The translations under genes and the position numbers were made by a program. Shown piece by piece: positions 1-10,169 of a stretch of 64,000 nt of DNA (position 1 is its first letter; every line of letters starts with the position of its first letter). The stretch is from NCBI RefSeq assembly GCF_900102165.1, contig NZ_FNBD01000002.1:124001-188000 (forward strand). Reading direction: 5' to 3'. Origin of the DNA: Cellulophaga baltica (lineage in GTDB: Bacteria; Bacteroidota; Bacteroidia; Flavobacteriales; Flavobacteriaceae). The notes beneath the pieces are model-generated. The model was given only the letters and a program-made list of their open reading frames with translations, was not told where the DNA came from and searched no databases.

Positions 1-1109
1 GATTCTGGCGTTCTAAAGGTGGTCCGCACATTTAACCCTGCTTCTACTACTTGCCTTACGCCTTCTTTGTAATCTTCTGCTACATGGTGCTTTTCAAAAA
101 CGTATTCTACCGCTTCACTATCTGAAACAACATAGCCGTCAAAGCCATATTTTTCTCTTAACAATTCTGTTAAAAAATAATGACTGGCTGTAATGGGCAC
201 GCCATCATAATCATTATAACTACTCATAACCCCCATTGGCGAAGCCTCTTCAATGACACGCTTAAATGGATATAAGTGTAACTGATGCATTTCTCTTGGC
301 GCTACATGCGGATCTGTACGCGCATCACCATCTCTGGCTCCCTTAGGAATACTATATACTGCAAAATGCTTTAGCGTTGAGGCTACATTTTGTGATTGCA
401 GCCCTAAGGTCATTTGTTTGCCCATCTCTGCAATATGAAAGGGTTCTTCTCCGTAACATTCTAGAACTCTTCCCCATCGCGGATCTCTAGCCACATCTAA
501 TATGGGGGCATATATGTTGGTATACCCTAAAGCTTTTGCTTCCCTACCAACGATAGTTCCTGCTTTGTACACTAGATCTTTATTCCAAGTACTTCCTATA
601 CCTATAGGAGCGGGTAATGGCGTTGCTTTTTTATGGCATAAACCATGAACCCCCTCATTAGTAAAATCTACAGGAATTCCCATTCTAGTTTCTTCAATAA
701 ACCATTTCTGCACTTTATTGATCGCTTCTGCATGTGTGCTGTAAGGAAAAGAATATGGTGTTTGGGTTTTAGGCTGATTCCAAATAGTATTTAAGTGTTC
801 ATCAATATTGGCAATCCCGTCTTTCCAAATCTCGTTTTTCCAATTTTCTGTAGGTAATTCATCTGCTAAAACACGAGAGAATCCATAAAGAGTAGCCATT
901 TGACAGGTTTTTTCTTCTACATTCATCAAAGAAACCAAATTTGCAACCCTAGCATCAATAGTCGATTTAGGATTTTCGTAAACATCCATGATGCCATTTT
1001 TATTAAAATCAATCCAGCCTTTATGATATATCTTCGGTTGTTCCTTTTTAGTAGAAAGTGATAACAGTAGAATACTAGATGCGATGAACACTATTGATGT
1101 ATATTTCAT
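1..1109 (-). CDS. GH3 glycoside hydrolase (beta-glucosidase/beta-xylosidase type), C-terminus cut by window edge
   Basis: The reading frame is open from an ATG at 1107-1109 to the left edge, about 369 codons, so only the N-terminal catalytic barrel is present. A hydrophobic leader is followed by a GH3 N-terminal domain: a short EF-hand-like stretch (DFNKNGIMDVYENP), then motifs TRMGIPVDFTNEGVHG, DVARDPRWGRVLECYGEEP and TLKHFAVYS. The nucleophile region reads GFDGYVVSDSEAVE, with the Asp in VSDS where most GH3 enzymes have SDW. GH3 enzymes are retaining exo-glycosidases releasing beta-linked glucose, xylose or similar from non-reducing ends. The gene starts 12 bases after the GH39 gene on the same strand, so it is the most distal visible member of the long minus-strand array. 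Exact sugar specificity cannot be read from sequence. Confidence 0.88.
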   Translation of the reverse strand, partial: MKYTSIVFIASSILLLSLSTKKEQPKIYHKGWIDFNKNGIMDVYENPKSTIDARVANLVSLMNVEEKTCQMATLYGFSRVLADELPTENWKNEIWKDGIANIDEHLNTIWNQPKTQTPYSFPYSTHAEAINKVQKWFIEETRMGIPVDFTNEGVHGLCHKKATPLPAPIGIGSTWNKDLVYKAGTIVGREAKALGYTNIYAPILDVARDPRWGRVLECYGEEPFHIAEMGKQMTLGLQSQNVASTLKHFAVYSIPKGARDGDARTDPHVAPREMHQLHLYPFKRVIEEASPMGVMSSYNDYDGVPITASHYFLTELLREKYGFDGYVVSDSEAVEYVFEKHHVAEDYKEGVRQVVEAGLNVRTTFRTPE

Positions 1110-1121
1110 TTTATAGTCTCC

Positions 1122-2753
1122 TTAATTTACTTGCTTAATTAAAACTAAACTCCATGGTTTTAGTTCGCGATTTATAGAAATATTACCTTTGGTATCTGCG
1201 TATACAAATTCTGTTTTAAGAGCGTTTGCATAGGCTTTCATCACTTTTATTTCTTCTCTAGTCGGTGGTTCTGGTCTCCCCATATCTTCCCAAAAATTAT
1301 GAATATTGCCATGATCTTTATCTAAGGTTTCGATTTTAAACATGGTTCCAGGCTTTAAATTTGATAAGTTGAAATGCAACTGCTTTACGCTACCATTTTC
1401 TCGTTTATCAGCTCCTGATGGAACGGCATTTAAATATTCCTCTGGATAATTATAAGCAATCGCAGCTATTGTATTGGCTGCAGTATTTTTACTAACAAAG
1501 AGATAATCGTTTTTATACAAATTCACATCTCCTAATTCATGGAGCATCCTATAAGCATGGTAGGATGGTTTTACAAGGCCTTGATAATTTATCATTCCAA
1601 AACCACCATGAAAAATACTTGCTGCCCCACCTTTCTCTTCAAAAATATCAGTGAATGTCCAGAAAGCTAGGGAATTGGTTAAGCCAATACAATCAAGATT
1701 TGTTTTCACGATATAAGCAGCTGCAGGTAACCTATCATGCATATCATCTCTACTACTAGGACTGGTGTTCCATTCCGTAAGGTGAATTTCTGCATTTGGA
1801 TAAGCACTTTTTGCTATAGTCGCGTTCAACCATTCTAAATCTTCTTTTGTTGAATTTGCATATCTAGTAAGTCCCTTTCCTTTTCCTGTCTCAGGATTAA
1901 AAGCATAATCTGTGGGATAAGGGTGCGTACTTACAAAATCTACTGGAAGTTTTTCTTTTTCGCAATAGCTTAAAAAATCTTCTATCCATACCCCATGCCA
2001 TTCTAAGCTATTGATATCCTTTGAACTGAAGACCTCATCAGATGCTTTATCATTAGTTATTTCTCCATCAAAACGACTATCTGGCACAAAATTACTTGTT
2101 GATGGCCCACCAACTCGCAAGGAACTATTTACAGATTTTATAGCTAAAACCGACTGTTTATACAATTCGAAATATTGTGATTTTGTACCGTCCCAAAATA
2201 GAGGGTATAAATTAGGTTCATTCCAAACTTCAAAATACCATGTAGCTACTTCATCTATTCCATATCTAGCAACACAATGTTCAGTGAAGGCTTTTACTAA
2301 ATGATGCCATTGTTCAAAAGTTCCATCCATTGGCGTAATATTTGCCTTCCACCAGAAAACAGTCTTTGAGTTTTCGGCAGCCATACTTGAAGGTAAAAAT
2401 GCCAATTCTACAAAGGGCTTCACTTTTAAATCTAACATCCGGTCAAAAACATCATCTATATATTGCCAATTGTATTTTAATACTCCTTTTTCTTCTACAA
2501 TTGGAAACATATCATCATGGAACAGTCCATGAAACCGTACGTACTCAAATCCACAATTTTCTTGTACCTGTTCCAGTTGCTCTAACCAACCCGCACGCAA
2601 TGCTTCATTGGCACGACCTGCTCCCACACTCTTACTCCAAAAATGATCAAATTTGACCCCCTCTTGATGGGTGTCAATTGTGACTTTTTGAGCATTTACT
2701 GCACTCCAGCAGCAAAATAAAATTGATATATTTATAAATTTAAATAGGTTCAT
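1122..2753 (-). CDS. GH39 family glycosidase (beta-xylosidase-like), secreted
   Basis: The 543-residue protein has an N-terminal signal peptide (about residues 1-21, ending VNA) and a single TIM-barrel domain of the GH39 type. The predicted acid/base is E179 in EVWNEPNL and the nucleophile is E327 in IHLTEWNTS, the two clan GH-A glutamates at the ends of strands 4 and 7. Known GH39 activities are beta-xylosidase, alpha-L-iduronidase and a few arabinopyranosidase or galactosidase types. In this fucose/sulfatase locus, removal of xylose or of a uronic acid side residue is plausible but is inference. It lies between the truncated GH3 and a sulfatase on the same strand with short gaps, consistent with an operon. 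Confidence 0.85.
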   Translation of the reverse strand: MNLFKFINISILFCCWSAVNAQKVTIDTHQEGVKFDHFWSKSVGAGRANEALRAGWLEQLEQVQENCGFEYVRFHGLFHDDMFPIVEEKGVLKYNWQYIDDVFDRMLDLKVKPFVELAFLPSSMAAENSKTVFWWKANITPMDGTFEQWHHLVKAFTEHCVARYGIDEVATWYFEVWNEPNLYPLFWDGTKSQYFELYKQSVLAIKSVNSSLRVGGPSTSNFVPDSRFDGEITNDKASDEVFSSKDINSLEWHGVWIEDFLSYCEKEKLPVDFVSTHPYPTDYAFNPETGKGKGLTRYANSTKEDLEWLNATIAKSAYPNAEIHLTEWNTSPSSRDDMHDRLPAAAYIVKTNLDCIGLTNSLAFWTFTDIFEEKGGAASIFHGGFGMINYQGLVKPSYHAYRMLHELGDVNLYKNDYLFVSKNTAANTIAAIAYNYPEEYLNAVPSGADKRENGSVKQLHFNLSNLKPGTMFKIETLDKDHGNIHNFWEDMGRPEPPTREEIKVMKAYANALKTEFVYADTKGNISINRELKPWSLVLIKQVN

Positions 2754-2820
2754 TGTTGATGTTTTATAGCTAATTCATACTTCTAAATACGAGGCAATGG
2801 CTAGAAAAATAGCCAATCTT

Positions 2821-4665
2821 TTATTCCATTAGTTTTTCTACAGTTACGTAATAGGCACCAAGTTCTTTCTCATTATCAAGAGTAAACCAAGTTTGAAGTT
2901 GCGACTCACCTGCTTTTAAAGCTACCGTGAATTCTACAAATTCCGCATTAGGATCTACCAGGGTACGCTGTTCTTGATCCTGAACTTTGATTCTAGCATT
3001 TTTTATGCTAAGTGCTTTACTCTTCACACTTTCTCTAACCGTTGTTCCTGCTAATGTTGGCCGTACTGGGGCAATGCCATTTAACGGTAAATGAGTTTCC
3101 ACAGGCCAGCGACGTAGTTTTACATTGTAGCTCCCACTTTCTGCTACTTTTACCAACCAATAGCCATTATCTAAATAGCCTTGTCTAATATGCCGTTGGT
3201 GCCACGGACTTGCCACGGCTGTTGTATGCCAATCATGACCATGTAAGGTAGTTGGGTTATCTGTTGGATTACCCACAATAATGTATGGTTCATCTTTATA
3301 ACTAGGAGCTATCTCATTCCACCAACTATCATATTCTACTTTAAATGCGGTTACTTTTTCAGGAAATTGATCAGCAACATTGGTGCGTTGTTCTGGATCT
3401 GTACTTAAATCATAAAGTTCCGTTCCATTTATCAATCGCCAATCGCCTTTCATAAAAGCTGTTCTTCTCCAAGGTTTTGGAACTTCAATCCGTTGAGAAT
3501 TGGTAATCACCACACGGTCTTTAAATTCTTCATTTTTCCCATCTATTAAAGGTTTCAAACTCTTTCCGTCAAATTTCAAATCTTCTTTAACGTTTAAACC
3601 ACATAAATCTATTAAGGTGGGTGCTATATCATAATGCGCCGTTAATTCATTAATATCTGTACCAGTGGTTATACCTCCGTCTTTCCAATGAATAAAAAGT
3701 GGCACTCGGTGACCTCCTTCATACATACTTGCCTTTATACCGCGCATCCCTGCATTGTATCCTTTATCGGTAAACCCATCTAATCTATCGCCCCCTTGTT
3801 CAATCTTAGCACCTGCAGAGGTGCCGTTATCAGTCGTAAATATTAAAATGGTGTTATCCATCAAATCAATTTCTTTTAAATAGGCTACAAGCTTGCCTAT
3901 GTTTTCATCTACATTAGCAATAAGGCCATAAAACGCAGCATTAGGTACATTTTCATTATCCTCATAAGGATCTGAATATTTGTTTGCTACAAAATAGGGG
4001 GTGTGTGCGGCATTGGTAGATAAATAACAGAAGAAAGGTTTATTGTTCTTCTTATTTTCTTCCATGTATTTCTTAGCATTATCAAACCATATATCGGTAC
4101 AGAAACCCTTAAATTTTTCTAGTTTGCCATTGTTCGTATAGGTATCATCAAAATAATCATTATCCCAATAATCCATAGTTTGTTCTACTCCGCCCCCACC
4201 GTGTACTAATACTTCTTCAAACCCTTTATCTTGCGGACGAAAAGGGTAGTTATCTCCCAAATGCCATTTTCCAAAAATTCCTGTAGCATAGCCATTCTCT
4301 TTAAACACTTGAGCAATGGTTGTTTCGCGTTCTAATAACAAAGAACGTCCGTTTACCGTATGCCAAACTCCTGCTCTATTCGAATGATGCCCTGTCATTA
4401 GTGCTGCTCTGGTTGGCGCGCAAGTAGGCGACACGTGGTATTGTGTAAATCGCGCACTTTCATCATAAAGTGCATCAATATTTGGTGTTTTTAACACCGT
4501 ATTTCCTAGGCGTCCAATATCACCATAACCTTGATCATCTACCACAAGCAGAATTACATTTGGTTTTTGAGGTAGTTCTTGAACAGATTCACATGAGAAG
4601 AAGCTCCCGAAACAAAGAAGAGCAATACTACTGAGTACTATATTTTTTATAGGTGATACACACAT
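2821..4665 (-). CDS. Formylglycine-dependent sulfatase (S1 family) with C-terminal extension
   Basis: A 614-residue alkaline-phosphatase-fold sulfatase. The FGly signature is C82-A-P-T-R followed by AALMTG, so Cys82 is the residue converted to formylglycine. Metal-binding DDQGYGD is near residue 43, and GKWHLG and TTDNGTSAG match the S1 core. The leader ends FFSC, so it may be a lipoprotein. The last 120 or so residues, after the usual sulfatase C-terminal subdomain, form an extra beta-rich region. It would remove sulfate esters from a sulfated polysaccharide or oligosaccharide in the periplasm or at the surface. One of four sulfatases here, all different in sequence, suggesting several sulfation positions. 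The formylglycine-generating enzyme is not in the window. Confidence 0.9.
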   Translation of the reverse strand: MCVSPIKNIVLSSIALLCFGSFFSCESVQELPQKPNVILLVVDDQGYGDIGRLGNTVLKTPNIDALYDESARFTQYHVSPTCAPTRAALMTGHHSNRAGVWHTVNGRSLLLERETTIAQVFKENGYATGIFGKWHLGDNYPFRPQDKGFEEVLVHGGGGVEQTMDYWDNDYFDDTYTNNGKLEKFKGFCTDIWFDNAKKYMEENKKNNKPFFCYLSTNAAHTPYFVANKYSDPYEDNENVPNAAFYGLIANVDENIGKLVAYLKEIDLMDNTILIFTTDNGTSAGAKIEQGGDRLDGFTDKGYNAGMRGIKASMYEGGHRVPLFIHWKDGGITTGTDINELTAHYDIAPTLIDLCGLNVKEDLKFDGKSLKPLIDGKNEEFKDRVVITNSQRIEVPKPWRRTAFMKGDWRLINGTELYDLSTDPEQRTNVADQFPEKVTAFKVEYDSWWNEIAPSYKDEPYIIVGNPTDNPTTLHGHDWHTTAVASPWHQRHIRQGYLDNGYWLVKVAESGSYNVKLRRWPVETHLPLNGIAPVRPTLAGTTVRESVKSKALSIKNARIKVQDQEQRTLVDPNAEFVEFTVALKAGESQLQTWFTLDNEKELGAYYVTVEKLME

Positions 4666-4703
4666 ATTTTTATTTTTTCGATATTAAGTTGAGTTGGTTT
4701 TAT

Positions 4704-6125
4704 TTAGTTATTAACCTTGTTTTTCTTCCCTAAATCTGTAACAACACCTAAGGATTGTCCGCTAACCTCAGTGCTTTTTTCTGATAATAATAAAGGATAA
4801 TGGGTAAGGTTTTGAATTTCAAAATTCGATGCTTTGAAATTGTTTTGATCTGGTAGGTTGCCATGCAATAGTCGAATGTTATTTTTATCACCACCTACTT
4901 TAATTTTCAATCCTAATTTTGCTCCTTCGTCTGAGCCTCTTAGTAGAATATTATGACCGCTACCTCCAATATAAGCAACACTGCCCGAGCCGTTCATATA
5001 CGGTAAGTTTGATGCTAAAATGGTAATATCTGCATTGTAGTTTTCATCGGTTTCATAGGTAGAAGTGTATACGGGACCATAGGTACAATCTGCCCTGCAA
5101 TTAACCACATCACCAGAACCCAGAGAAAAACCATTTTCGCAAGCAATAGCGGTACACCCTTCTACATATTTTTTACCTGTAGCATGCGCTATCGTAACAC
5201 CTGTTCGCATGTATTTAACGGTACAGTTTAATACGGTAGGATTTGAGGTTCCTCTGGCATAAAACTTTCCATCAATACTCGTTTCTCCTGCATTGTAGGC
5301 ACGGATGCCTGCTTCTCCTGTACTCAGCATATAGCCCGCCGGAAGTTTATAACCCCAAACCGTCATAAAACCGACCTTATCTGCTGGAGTTCCTGTTCCT
5401 TTTTCTGCTAAAATATCATCTGTAGAACGCATTTCGCCTTCTACATAACACCCTTCAATTAAAGGGTTGCTAGCAGCTTGCATAAAAATACAATGCCCGT
5501 AACTTCGGTGTATAAAACTAGAATTTTTAAGATGATTAGATTCTCCGCGAATTAAACATGCACTATGCTTTTGATGTGGAATAACCGTTGCTCCACCCTT
5601 ACCAAAGGCATCCCCATAGCCATATGGAAAAGAACCTTTTGTAGTTACATTAAAGCCTTCAATTCTATTATGTGCACCATCCATTACAATATTACATGCT
5701 CTTCGTGTTGGGCTATCATGAACAGAGCCCACATCTACTAAAGTTAGATTTTTTAGTACATTACTATTTCCTAAGATTTGTATTTCATAAACTTCCACAT
5801 TGCCAAAGGCCGCAAAAACCTTCGTTTCAATATTAAGTGTTACTCCTGTAAAATCATACGTACTTTTATTACCTTCAAACAGCAACAGTACCTTACTAAC
5901 ATTTTTAATTTTTGTTTCTTGCTGATATAGTCCATTCTCAACATCTTTTACTGTTATGGAATATACGCCTGGCGCTAGCTTTACATCTACATTATCGTCA
6001 TCTAAATAGGGAATTAATTCACTTAAAGAATGTACGGTTACTTGCGCATTGCTATTTGAAAATAGCAAGAACAAGAATCCTACTACACCTAATTTAGTTA
6101 CTGAAATTATCTTTTCTGTCCACAT
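4704..6125 (-). CDS. Secreted right-handed parallel beta-helix protein, candidate new carbohydrate-active enzyme
   Basis: The 473-residue protein has a signal peptide (about 1-27, ending SNAQ). The mature part shows the spaced short strands with Asn and Cys ladders typical of a right-handed parallel beta-helix: repeated patterns such as NVLKNLTLVDVG, NRIEGFNVTTKG, NHLKNSSFIHRS and PTVLNCTVKYMR. I do not recognise a numbered polysaccharide lyase or glycoside hydrolase family by eye. Conserved-looking polar clusters are SVHDSPTRRACN, HQKHSACLIRGESNH and HRSYGHCIF, which could form the active groove. It sits between a sulfatase and GH95 with short gaps of about 20-40 bases, so it is probably co-expressed and acts on the same polysaccharide. 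A non-catalytic binding role cannot be excluded. Confidence 0.7.
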   Translation of the reverse strand: MWTEKIISVTKLGVVGFLFLLFSNSNAQVTVHSLSELIPYLDDDNVDVKLAPGVYSITVKDVENGLYQQETKIKNVSKVLLLFEGNKSTYDFTGVTLNIETKVFAAFGNVEVYEIQILGNSNVLKNLTLVDVGSVHDSPTRRACNIVMDGAHNRIEGFNVTTKGSFPYGYGDAFGKGGATVIPHQKHSACLIRGESNHLKNSSFIHRSYGHCIFMQAASNPLIEGCYVEGEMRSTDDILAEKGTGTPADKVGFMTVWGYKLPAGYMLSTGEAGIRAYNAGETSIDGKFYARGTSNPTVLNCTVKYMRTGVTIAHATGKKYVEGCTAIACENGFSLGSGDVVNCRADCTYGPVYTSTYETDENYNADITILASNLPYMNGSGSVAYIGGSGHNILLRGSDEGAKLGLKIKVGGDKNNIRLLHGNLPDQNNFKASNFEIQNLTHYPLLLSEKSTEVSGQSLGVVTDLGKKNKVNN

Positions 6126-6143
6126 ATATTTTGTTCCGTTTGG

Positions 6144-8657
6144 TTATTTTTTAATCAATACAATTTCTTGACCTATTGTTGTTGGAATATCATACACGTA
6201 GGTTGGTTTAAGTTCTAAGCTCTTTGATATTACTGTTTTAGAAACTAAGGCTTTTTTAGTTTTTGGGGTTTGATAAAACGGGTTTTGGTTAATCTCCTGA
6301 GCAGTCATTAAGTCTTTCTCATCTTCAAATTTGAGTTCATTATAGGAACGGATTCTGCAATTACCCCCTAAGGTCGATTTTATAACCGCTTTTACGAGAA
6401 CGCCATCTTTCCATTGCATGGAAGCAATTTCAAACCCTCCTCTAGCTCGTAACCCGTTGACCTTGCCCTCACTCCAAACATCCGGTAGTGCAGGAAGTAA
6501 GTGAATAGCACCATCATGACTTTGCACTAACATTTCTGTCAAACCAGAAGTAAAACCAAAATTTCCATCAATCTGAAATGGCGGATGTGCATCTAACATA
6601 TTCGCGTACGTACCGCCACCTTTTGGCGAATCTGGTCTGCCCACTAATTTAATTTGATCTCCCATTAATTTGTAGGCATGATTACCATCTAACAATCGGG
6701 CCCATAAATTTATTTTCCAATTCATAGACCAACCCGTAGAAGGGTCTCCTCTTTGAATTAAGATATTTCTTGCTGCTTCAAACAATTCTGGATTTCTATA
6801 GGGAGATATTAAATTTGATGGGTATAAGCCATATAAATGAGAAACGTGACGGTGTTTATCTTCCGGATCATCTACATCCTGCATCCATTCTTGCAATTGA
6901 TTGTATTGACCAACCTGCATTGGAGGTAATTTAGGAAGTGTCTGTTCTATTCTTTGTATGAGTTCTTTATCGGTATCTAATAATTTAGCAGCGGCTACGG
7001 TTTTTGTTAGTAGATCAAAAACCAGCTGATTATCCATGGTGGTACCTGCTGCTATATTTACTGATTTATCGCGCCCCTTAGGACCATGTTCCGGAGAAAT
7101 TGTTGGTGAGATAATCAGCCATCCATTTGTTGGTTCTTCCATTAAAAAGCTCAAACAAAACTCTGCCGCGCCTTTCATCGCAGGGTACACCGAACTTAAA
7201 TAGTTTACATCGCCATTGAACATGTATTTCTCCCAAAGATGTTGACTTAACCAAGTGCCACCCGTTGGCCACATACCCCAAGTAGCACCATCTACAGGAC
7301 CTGTAATACGCCAAATATCTGTATTATGATGTGTTACCCATCCCTCTGCTCCATACATATCGGCTGCTGTTTTTTGACCCGTAACCGAAAGCTCTTTTAC
7401 TAAGTCAATTAAAGGGTCGTGCATTTCCGAAAGGTTCGTCACCTCAGATGGCCAATAGTTCATTTGAGTGTTAATATTCACCGTATACGCACTCTTCCAA
7501 GGTGGTGTTAAATCTTTGCACCAAAGGCCTTGTAAATTTGCGGCTTGCCCTCCTGGCTGTGATGAAGAAATTAATAGATACCTGCCAAATTGAAAATACA
7601 ATGCGGCTAAGGAAGGATCAAAACCTGTACTAAAATTTTTAATCCTGATATCCGTAGTATTTTTAGCCGCTTCAGATTTTCCTAAATTTAAGCGTACCCG
7701 ATTAAAATAGTTTTTGTAAAAAGAAGTATGATCATGTACCAACTGCTGGTAATCTTTCTTTTCTGCTTCAATGATATAGGCTTCTGCTTTTTTATGCGGA
7801 TCTGCACTAAGGTCCTGGTAGTTCACAAAATTTGTAGCAATAGAAAGGTATAGGATTACGCTATTTGCTTTTGAAACTACCAATTGATTGTTTGTTGAAG
7901 TCACTTTTCCACCTTCAGGAATAACCTTAATTCTAGCATCAAATTCAACTTGACCTTTAATCGCTGGGCTTTCTGCAGGCAGGCGCTTATTTTTATTATC
8001 ACTGCTCCACCCTGTCATAACTAAAACATTATTATTCTCAGTAGAAACACTCACCTTTGCAGGTTCGGGGCGGTCCATAGTTGCTGAAAAACTGATTTTA
8101 CCTTTTTTATTGGCCGAAAGTTTTATAACCATAACTTGATCTGTAAACGAAGTAAATAGCTCTCGTTTAAATTGGACACCATCCATGGTGTATGTAATCG
8201 TATTTACTGCATTTTCTAAATCTAAAACCCTGCTATAATTGGTATAGCTTTCATGGCCTGGAAAATTCAACCTTAAATTACCTACAGTTTCATAAGGCAT
8301 TCCTACTGAAGTTTCTGAAATGAATTTTTCATTGGCTAGTTTATGTGCTTCCGAAAATTTACCCTCAAATAAAAGTGTTCTAATTTTTGGAAGTGCTTCT
8401 TTTGCTTTCGGGTTGTCATTTCTATGTGGACCACCCGCCCAAAGCGTATTTTCATTTAGTTGAATATTTTCATGCGCTGGGTTTCCAAAAACCATTGCTC
8501 CTAAACGGCCATTGCCTATAGGTAAGGCTTCATTCCAATCTGATGCCGGTGCATCATACCATAGTTTTAGGTCCTTGCTTTCTTGAGAGAAACATGTTCC
8601 TAAACCTACTCCCCAAAAAAGTAATAAGGCAATTTTTAATTTCATCTCTGTATTCAT
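6144..8657 (-). CDS. GH95 alpha-L-fucosidase (or alpha-L-galactosidase), secreted
   Basis: An 837-residue protein with signal peptide and a full GH95 architecture: N-terminal beta domain with PIGNGRLGAMVFGNP and LNENTLWAGGPHR, an (alpha/alpha)6 barrel, and a C-terminal beta domain. Residues matching the inverting mechanism of Bifidobacterium AfcA appear in order: N394 and N396 in VNINTQMNYW, E523 in SPEHGP, and D697 in QIDGNFG. GH95 enzymes usually hydrolyse alpha-1,2-L-fucosyl links; some release L-galactose. Given the L-fucose catabolic operon at 36081-43573, fucosidase activity is the favoured reading. It lies in the minus-strand array between a beta-helix protein and a sulfatase. Confidence 0.93.
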   Translation of the reverse strand: MNTEMKLKIALLLFWGVGLGTCFSQESKDLKLWYDAPASDWNEALPIGNGRLGAMVFGNPAHENIQLNENTLWAGGPHRNDNPKAKEALPKIRTLLFEGKFSEAHKLANEKFISETSVGMPYETVGNLRLNFPGHESYTNYSRVLDLENAVNTITYTMDGVQFKRELFTSFTDQVMVIKLSANKKGKISFSATMDRPEPAKVSVSTENNNVLVMTGWSSDNKNKRLPAESPAIKGQVEFDARIKVIPEGGKVTSTNNQLVVSKANSVILYLSIATNFVNYQDLSADPHKKAEAYIIEAEKKDYQQLVHDHTSFYKNYFNRVRLNLGKSEAAKNTTDIRIKNFSTGFDPSLAALYFQFGRYLLISSSQPGGQAANLQGLWCKDLTPPWKSAYTVNINTQMNYWPSEVTNLSEMHDPLIDLVKELSVTGQKTAADMYGAEGWVTHHNTDIWRITGPVDGATWGMWPTGGTWLSQHLWEKYMFNGDVNYLSSVYPAMKGAAEFCLSFLMEEPTNGWLIISPTISPEHGPKGRDKSVNIAAGTTMDNQLVFDLLTKTVAAAKLLDTDKELIQRIEQTLPKLPPMQVGQYNQLQEWMQDVDDPEDKHRHVSHLYGLYPSNLISPYRNPELFEAARNILIQRGDPSTGWSMNWKINLWARLLDGNHAYKLMGDQIKLVGRPDSPKGGGTYANMLDAHPPFQIDGNFGFTSGLTEMLVQSHDGAIHLLPALPDVWSEGKVNGLRARGGFEIASMQWKDGVLVKAVIKSTLGGNCRIRSYNELKFEDEKDLMTAQEINQNPFYQTPKTKKALVSKTVISKSLELKPTYVYDIPTTIGQEIVLIKK

Positions 8658-8694
8658 TTTTCGTAACTATAGGTACTTCGAAAATTTATTCTTT

Positions 8695-10149
8695 TTAATC
8701 TCGTATCCAAATATGGCTATCCGCTAGTAATTCTTCATATTCTCTTTTTAGCTTTTTACGCATCTCCTTATATTTCTTTCCGCTTTCTGATGCTATATCT
8801 GTTGTTTCACCAGCATCGTCTTTTAAATTGTACAGGATAAAATCGGTTAGCGTACTTTCTTTTACAAAAGCTTCATTACCATCGTAGATATTAAATATTT
8901 TAGGCAGATAGTTGCCCTTATTTTTCAGCTGTGCCATTATTTTCCAATCCCCATCTCTCATGGCTATGACGTGATCATTTTCGGCATTGTAAAAACTCCA
9001 CAACAAGGGTTTCTCTCTCTCGATATTTCCAGTTTGGAGAAACGATTGCATGGACTGCCCGTCTAATGCATTTTCTGGTAGCGCTGCACCCGATAATTCA
9101 CAGAATGTAGGCATAAAATCAAGTGCCGAAATCACCGCATCCGAGGTTCCTGTAAACGTTGGTTTGCCCAACCATTTTATAACACAAGGCACTTTAAACC
9201 CTGCTTCATTAGTCCAAAGTTTCATCCCCTTCAATGCTCCTGGAGAACCATAAGACCTATAGGCCTTTTCATAACGCATAAGTGTTTCCGGACCATTATC
9301 TGAAGTAAAAATCACAATGGTATTTTCTGAATGATTTTTCTCTAAATAGTCCATCATTCGGCCAACGGCCAAATCTACATTCTCAACATTAGCAAAAAAC
9401 TGAGCTTCATTTTCATTTTTAGCTACTGGAAGGTATTTGTTTACTAATTCTTGCGGAGACTCTACAGGAACATGAGGTTCATGGAAGGTTACTTGCAAGA
9501 AAAAAGGTTTCTTATCTTCTTTTTTATCGAGCCATTGTAAAGCTTCATCTACCACAATCTGGCTACTGAAACCTTCTACCTCTCCTACTTTTTCTCCATT
9601 ACGAACAAAATTCTTAGGGTTCTTATGACTAGGAGCGGCATTGTTGTGTGTCGCAAACCAATGATCAAAACCAAAGTGACTAGGTTTTGGTTGCTCCTCC
9701 GAATTGAAAAGAGAGCTACAATGCCATTTCCCTACTAAGCAAGTGGCATAGCCTACAGATTTTAGTCGGGCTGGAATAGTTTCTTCATCTGCTTGCAGGT
9801 GCACCATATCTCTATTATCATCTCTTTTTTTATTCCCTCCAATAATAAAATCATAGATCCCTGCTCTATTTGGACTTCTGCCTGTTAAAAGCCCAACTCT
9901 TGAGGGAGAACACACAGGCGCTGCGGCATAAAAATTAGTCAGCTTAATGCCTTCTGCTGCCAATTGATCAATATTTGGTGTTTCAATAAATGGATGACCG
10001 TAAGATGATAAATCGCCATACCCTAAATCATCACATAAAAAAACAACAATATTTGGTTGTTCGTTTTGTGTGTATCCTTTTTCTGGAACACCGAAACACA
10101 TTAACAATAGTGCAACTACCCCTTTCAATTTAAAAGCCTTTATTTCCAT
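8695..10149 (-). CDS. Formylglycine-dependent sulfatase (S1 family)
   Basis: A 484-residue secreted sulfatase. The FGly motif is C80-S-P-S-R followed by VGLLTG; metal-binding CDDLGYGD is near residue 40, and GKWHC and TSDNGPE are the other core motifs. The leader peptide ends near GYTQ. C-terminal subdomain motifs (MRDGDWKIM, YNLKDDAGETTDIA) match the common arylsulfatase A-like pattern. It should cleave a sulfate ester from the target glycan. It starts 38 bases before GH95 and is followed after 20 bases by another sulfatase on the same strand, so two sulfatases are adjacent in the operon. Confidence 0.92.
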   Translation of the reverse strand: MEIKAFKLKGVVALLLMCFGVPEKGYTQNEQPNIVVFLCDDLGYGDLSSYGHPFIETPNIDQLAAEGIKLTNFYAAAPVCSPSRVGLLTGRSPNRAGIYDFIIGGNKKRDDNRDMVHLQADEETIPARLKSVGYATCLVGKWHCSSLFNSEEQPKPSHFGFDHWFATHNNAAPSHKNPKNFVRNGEKVGEVEGFSSQIVVDEALQWLDKKEDKKPFFLQVTFHEPHVPVESPQELVNKYLPVAKNENEAQFFANVENVDLAVGRMMDYLEKNHSENTIVIFTSDNGPETLMRYEKAYRSYGSPGALKGMKLWTNEAGFKVPCVIKWLGKPTFTGTSDAVISALDFMPTFCELSGAALPENALDGQSMQSFLQTGNIEREKPLLWSFYNAENDHVIAMRDGDWKIMAQLKNKGNYLPKIFNIYDGNEAFVKESTLTDFILYNLKDDAGETTDIASESGKKYKEMRKKLKREYEELLADSHIWIRD

Positions 10150-10169
10150 TACATTCTTGGTATTATCAA

